A DNA stretch of 9,343 bases from Robiginitomaculum sp. (GTDB lineage Bacteria > Pseudomonadota > Alphaproteobacteria > Caulobacterales > Maricaulaceae), in assembly GCA_016765255.1 (NCBI GenBank), contig JAESQI010000215.1, positions 1 to 9,343 on the forward strand, given 5' to 3'. Numbering within the stretch: position 1 is the stretch's first letter; the number at the start of each line of letters is the position of its first letter. This document shows, piece after piece, positions 6,728 to 9,343 of this stretch. Both the position numbers and the translations under genes were made by a program. The notes under the pieces are model-generated. The model worked only from the letters and a program-made list of their open reading frames with translations, was not told where the DNA came from and did not search any database.

Positions 6728-6760
6728 AAAAAACCCGCCTGAAATTGCTTTCAGACGGGT
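6728..6760 (-). terminator. Rho-independent terminator after the Bax-inhibitor-like gene
   Basis: ACCCG (6733-6737) pairs with CGGGT (6756-6760), and CTGAAA (6739-6744) pairs with TTTCAG (6749-6754). There is one C-A mismatch and a TTGC loop. The A-run 6728-6733 gives a T-run for the leftward transcript. It starts 27 nt after the stop of the gene at 6787-7515, in the correct orientation. Confidence 0.85.
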
Positions 6761-6786
6761 GAATCAGTTCGTGATTACGCTATATA

Positions 6787-7515
6787 CTAGTCGCGGCCAA
6801 ATAAATTCATCAACATAGAAAACATATTGATGAAGGACAGAAGCAGGCTTGCCGCGCCGTATACGGAGTATTTTTCCGCTAAAGCCGCGTCGCCGACTGT
6901 GCCGTAATATGTGCGCTTTAAGGCTTGGGTTTCCCACGCAGTGAGCGCGGCGACTGCTAAGAGGCCGACAGCATTTAAGCCAAGTACGAAACTTGACCCC
7001 GCTGCCGCCTTAAAGAAGAACGCATTGGCAAACATCAAAACAATGACGCCGATAAACGCCATAGCGGCAAATGTAGCGAGGCCTGACAGGTTTTTCTTGG
7101 TGGTATAGCCAAGCAAGCTAACCCCGCCAAACATGGCCGCCGCCATAAAGAAGATGCGCACGGAGATCATCGGGTCTTTAAACGCTGCGATGACTGATAG
7201 CCATATGCCCATAACGGCAGCAAATCCAAACAGGAATATGCGTGCACCGCTAAGGCTCATAGTGTGGAGTTTGCGACCAACGGCCCCAAACCCAAAGACA
7301 ATCCCCAATGTCATAATCAGAGCCGTTCCTGGTCTGGTCAACGTATAGGCCATTTGAGTTGGCATACCATTTGCGTCTAGCAATAAATATTTCCCGATCA
7401 TAAAGGCAACAATGCCAGACACCGCCATGGCGGCAATCATATATTTATACGTGCCCAGCATAAAACTGCGTAGGCCTAAATCCATCTCACCTTGATGAGT
7501 GACAGAAGTATTCAT
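6787..7515 (-). CDS. Bax inhibitor-1 / YccA family seven-helix membrane protein
   Basis: A 242-residue inner-membrane protein with about seven transmembrane spans (roughly 22-41, 60-80, 91-112, 118-137, 143-166, 175-194 and 216-236), as expected for the Bax inhibitor-1 (TMBIM/UPF0005) family. Family stretches include GYTTKKNLSG (136-145), LTAWETQALK (191-200) and YGAASLLLSFINMFSMLM (219-236). Bacterial members include YetJ, a pH-sensitive calcium leak channel, and E. coli YccA, which modulates the FtsH protease. The two aspartates of the YetJ pH latch correspond here to E195 and S227, a combination I recall from YccA. A strong ribosome site, AGGAGAA (7521-7527), lies 5 nt from the ATG, and a terminator follows the stop. 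It is monocistronic and diverges from the aldo/keto reductase gene. Family is very confident; the precise activity is open. Confidence 0.93.
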   Translation of the reverse strand: MNTSVTHQGEMDLGLRSFMLGTYKYMIAAMAVSGIVAFMIGKYLLLDANGMPTQMAYTLTRPGTALIMTLGIVFGFGAVGRKLHTMSLSGARIFLFGFAAVMGIWLSVIAAFKDPMISVRIFFMAAAMFGGVSLLGYTTKKNLSGLATFAAMAFIGVIVLMFANAFFFKAAAGSSFVLGLNAVGLLAVAALTAWETQALKRTYYGTVGDAALAEKYSVYGAASLLLSFINMFSMLMNLFGRD

Positions 7516-7558
7516 GTGTCTTCTCCTAAAAATTTTACACCAAAATCAAAAGGCGCAA

Positions 7559-7601
7559 TTTACATATGCCTATTATATAGTTATTTTTATACAAAATCCA
7601 A
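7559..7601. promoter_or_regulatory. Overlapping divergent promoters
   Basis: Rightward: TTTACA (7559-7564), a 17-bp spacer, then TATTTT (7582-7587), about 40 nt before the reductase start. Leftward: minus-strand TTGGAT (7596-7601), an 18-bp spacer, then a perfect TATAAT (7572-7577), about 57 nt before the membrane protein start. The two elements interleave over the same 43 bp, so polymerase binding at one would exclude the other. Assigned by eye; the leftward -10 is the strongest part. Confidence 0.45.
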
Positions 7602-7627
7602 GCTATTCTCACATGAAGGGGAAAATT

Positions 7628-8674
7628 ATGAAAATGTATCAACTCGGCCGAACGAGCATTAAGGTTTCCAATATCTGTCTGGGCTCTATGACATGGGGCG
7701 AGCAAAATACGCAAGCACAAGGTCATGCCCAATTGGACTATGCGGTAGAGCGCGGGGTCAATTTTATTGACAGCGCAGAGCTATACCCGATCCCGCCCAA
7801 GCCAGAAACGCGCGGGGCTACGGAAGAGATCATCGGCTCATGGATTAAGGCCCGCAAGAACAGGGACAAAATCGTTCTGGCGACAAAAATAGCAGGGCGG
7901 TTTGACGGGGCTGACTGGTTTCGAGACGGCGGTGTGTCGCCAAGGCAAACCAAGGCGCAAATAGATTTCGCTGTCGAGCGGTCGCTCAAAGCCTTGCAAA
8001 CCGATTATATTGGTCTCTACCAAATCCATTGGCCTGACCGCCTCACCGAAGTTTTCGGCTTTCACACCTATAAGGATTTGGGCGAGGCGGATATGCTGCC
8101 CCTAGAGGATATTTTGGAATCCCTAAGCCGCCACGTTGAGGCCGGGCGTATCCGCGCCCTTGGGCTTTCCAATGAAAGTGCGTGGGGAACCATGAAATTT
8201 CTGGAAATTTCGCAAAAAAATAATTGGCCGCGTATGGCCTCCATCCAAAATGTGTATTCATTGGTAAGCCGCCGTTTTGATTATTCATTGGCTGAGATTG
8301 CCCTGCGGGAAGATATAGGCCTGTTGGCCTATTCACCTTTGGCCCAAGGTTACTTAACAGGAAAATACCAAGACGGGGCTTTGCCAGAAGGTGCGCGTAA
8401 AACGCTGTTTAAGCGGCTTGACCGATATGAAGGCGAGGGTGCAGAGCTGGCCATAACCGCCTGTCTGGATTTGGCGAAAGAATTAGGGGTCACGCCGATT
8501 GAGCTTGCCCTAAAATTTACCGATAGCCGCCCTTTTGTCACCTCAACAATTATCGGGGCGACGACCATGTCGCAACTTAAAGACAATATAGATGCCTTTG
8601 ATACGGTTTGGACAGACGAGATGGAAAAAGCCGTGCATAAATTTCATGTTAAATACCGCTCTCCTTGTCCATAA
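7628..8674 (+). CDS. tas: Tas-like NADP(H)-dependent aldo/keto reductase
   Basis: A 348-residue aldo/keto reductase that closely follows E. coli Tas (346 residues). Matches include SMTWGEQNTQAQGHAQLDYAV (20-40), the SAELYPIPPKPETRG stretch (49-63), LQTDYIGLYQIHWPDR (123-138), GLSNESAWG (179-187) and TIIGATTMSQLKDNI (307-321). The AKR catalytic tetrad is visible as D48, Y53, K87 and H134. These cytoplasmic TIM-barrel enzymes reduce aldehydes and ketones with NADPH; the physiological substrate of Tas is not settled. The frame is open back to 7499, but the start at 7628 is chosen because AAGGGGA (7616-7622) lies 5 nt upstream and the protein then begins exactly like Tas. The earlier part would overlap the divergent gene and its promoters. 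thpR starts 10 nt after the stop, suggesting an operon. Family is certain; the Tas subgroup is likely. Confidence 0.92.
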   Translation: MKMYQLGRTSIKVSNICLGSMTWGEQNTQAQGHAQLDYAVERGVNFIDSAELYPIPPKPETRGATEEIIGSWIKARKNRDKIVLATKIAGRFDGADWFRDGGVSPRQTKAQIDFAVERSLKALQTDYIGLYQIHWPDRLTEVFGFHTYKDLGEADMLPLEDILESLSRHVEAGRIRALGLSNESAWGTMKFLEISQKNNWPRMASIQNVYSLVSRRFDYSLAEIALREDIGLLAYSPLAQGYLTGKYQDGALPEGARKTLFKRLDRYEGEGAELAITACLDLAKELGVTPIELALKFTDSRPFVTSTIIGATTMSQLKDNIDAFDTVWTDEMEKAVHKFHVKYRSPCP

Positions 8675-8684
8675 AGTGTAAGTA

Positions 8685-9251
8685 ATGAAGACGTCCCTCA
8701 CACTCTTTGCCGCAATCAAACCGCCGCCTCATATTATCAGGGCGGTTGAAGCCTTACAAAAAGGGGTGGAAGGTTTGCGCTGGGCCCCGCCTGACAATAT
8801 GCACATAACCTTGGGATATTTTGGCTTAGTAGACATTGAATTTGCAGAAATTTTAGATCATGAACTGGCAAGCCGTACCAAAGGCGGCGCGGGCGGTGGA
8901 TTTAAGCTGGCTTTGTCAAGCGTTGGTGTATTTGGCAGTTCGCGTCCGCATACATTATGGCTCGGAATTGAGAAAAATAAGGACCTTTTGGCACTGCACA
9001 CTCATATAAGGCGCGCTGCAAGGCGAGCGCACATTGAAATGGAGACGCGAAAATATACGCCTCACCTTAGTCTTGCCTATATGCGCGGCGGCGTGTCCTT
9101 GCTTGATCTTTCGCATTTTATCAAACGAAATTTGAACTTCAAGAGCAAGCCATTCCTGATTGACCAATTTGGCCTTTACTCATCAAACCCGCAAAGAACG
9201 GGACCGAACATTTATCAAAGAGAAGCGAGTTACCCTCTGCTTGGTCGGTAA
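8685..9251 (+). CDS. thpR: RNA 2',3'-cyclic phosphodiesterase (LigT / 2'-5' RNA ligase family)
   Basis: A 188-residue protein of the 2H phosphoesterase superfamily. Its two catalytic histidine motifs are visible: HITL (H40, T42) within DNMHITLGYFG, and HLSL (H127, S129) within KYTPHLSLAYM. The beginning, TLFAAIKPP, is also typical of ThpR, and the length is standard. Family members hydrolyse RNA 2',3'-cyclic phosphates to 2'-phosphates and can join or open 2'-5' linkages at tRNA half-molecules in vitro; the cellular role is not well understood. The second motif has serine instead of threonine, an accepted variant (H-x-T/S). The gene begins 10 nt after the reductase stop with only a weak ribosome site (AAGTGTAAG), so translation may be coupled to the reductase. 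No clear terminator lies directly after the stop. Confidence 0.93.
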   Translation: MKTSLTLFAAIKPPPHIIRAVEALQKGVEGLRWAPPDNMHITLGYFGLVDIEFAEILDHELASRTKGGAGGGFKLALSSVGVFGSSRPHTLWLGIEKNKDLLALHTHIRRAARRAHIEMETRKYTPHLSLAYMRGGVSLLDLSHFIKRNLNFKSKPFLIDQFGLYSSNPQRTGPNIYQREASYPLLGR

Positions 9252-9343
9252 AGAGTGTTTGCATCAGTATCCCTCAGTCCTCGGACTTGACCTGTTATCT
9301 ATACACTGTTTCTACCCTCCTGTCATGCCCGCCATTGTGGCGG
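9252..9343. repeat. Non-coding tail with palindromic element cut by the window edge
   Basis: After the thpR stop, the remaining 92 bases contain no gene. An imperfect hairpin at 9274-9290 pairs AGTC with GACT around CTCG, extended by TC/GA past a bulged T. At the edge, CCGCCA (9329-9334) pairs with TGGCGG (9338-9343) around a 3-nt loop, preceded by TGTCATG. Sequences of the form GTCATGCCCGC...GCGGG are common intergenic palindromes in alphaproteobacteria, so this may be a member of such a repeat family. It could also be a terminator whose T-run is outside the window. The stem is seen; the repeat identity is inferred. Confidence 0.4.

Noticed and set aside
7499..7627. N-terminal extension of the aldo/keto reductase
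   Set aside because: It would overlap the start of the divergent gene and the promoter region, lacks a ribosome site, and E. coli Tas starts at the position matching 7628.
1..9343. tRNA, rRNA, CRISPR array, insertion sequence or prophage genes
   Set aside because: No cloverleaf-like sequence, regularly spaced repeats, transposase or phage protein signatures were seen; nearly all the window is accounted for by housekeeping-type genes.

Overview
The window looks like ordinary chromosome from an alphaproteobacterium of moderate GC (mid-to-high 40s percent by eye). The best lineage marker is the histidyl-tRNA synthetase, whose motif 2 (KPGPGRFREF) is the divergent type known from alphaproteobacteria and not the usual bacterial PQKGRYRQF. 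A SapC-family protein, a Zur-type regulator and a ScsB/DsbD-like domain with a PHWHTYWRNAGGPG stretch fit that group. A more precise placement, such as the Maricaulales/Hyphomonadaceae side, is only a guess.

Layout, left to right. Bases 1-1036 (minus strand) hold zur followed, 2 nt later, by a double-hotdog thioesterase that runs off the left edge. A 216-bp divergent intergenic region separates zur from a plus-strand block: a sapC-family gene, a strong hairpin, then a tight run of a secreted single-pass DsbD-alpha-like protein, pgi and hisS. The stop of the first of these abuts the pgi start, and pgi and hisS are 10 nt apart. A bidirectional hairpin ends hisS and also ends a convergent minus-strand gene for a 109-residue membrane protein of unknown function. 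A second hairpin ends a minus-strand Bax-inhibitor-1/YccA-type gene. That gene diverges, across 112 bp with overlapping promoter-like sequences, from a plus-strand pair: a Tas-like aldo/keto reductase and the RNA 2',3'-cyclic phosphodiesterase thpR. The last 92 bases are non-coding and end in a palindrome cut by the window edge.

The genes are mostly housekeeping: zinc-responsive regulation, glycolysis, tRNA charging, envelope thiol chemistry, a membrane stress factor, a reductase and RNA end processing. Nothing resembles a defence island, prophage, transposon, CRISPR array or biosynthetic cluster, and I did not find a convincing undescribed system. The points most worth a second look are the DsbD-alpha-like domain without any electron-relay partner, the altered HisRS G-1 recognition motif, the YccA-like substitutions in the Bax-inhibitor protein, the left-edge thioesterase (easily missed because it has no stop codon in the window), and the orphan three-helix membrane protein bracketed by two terminators.
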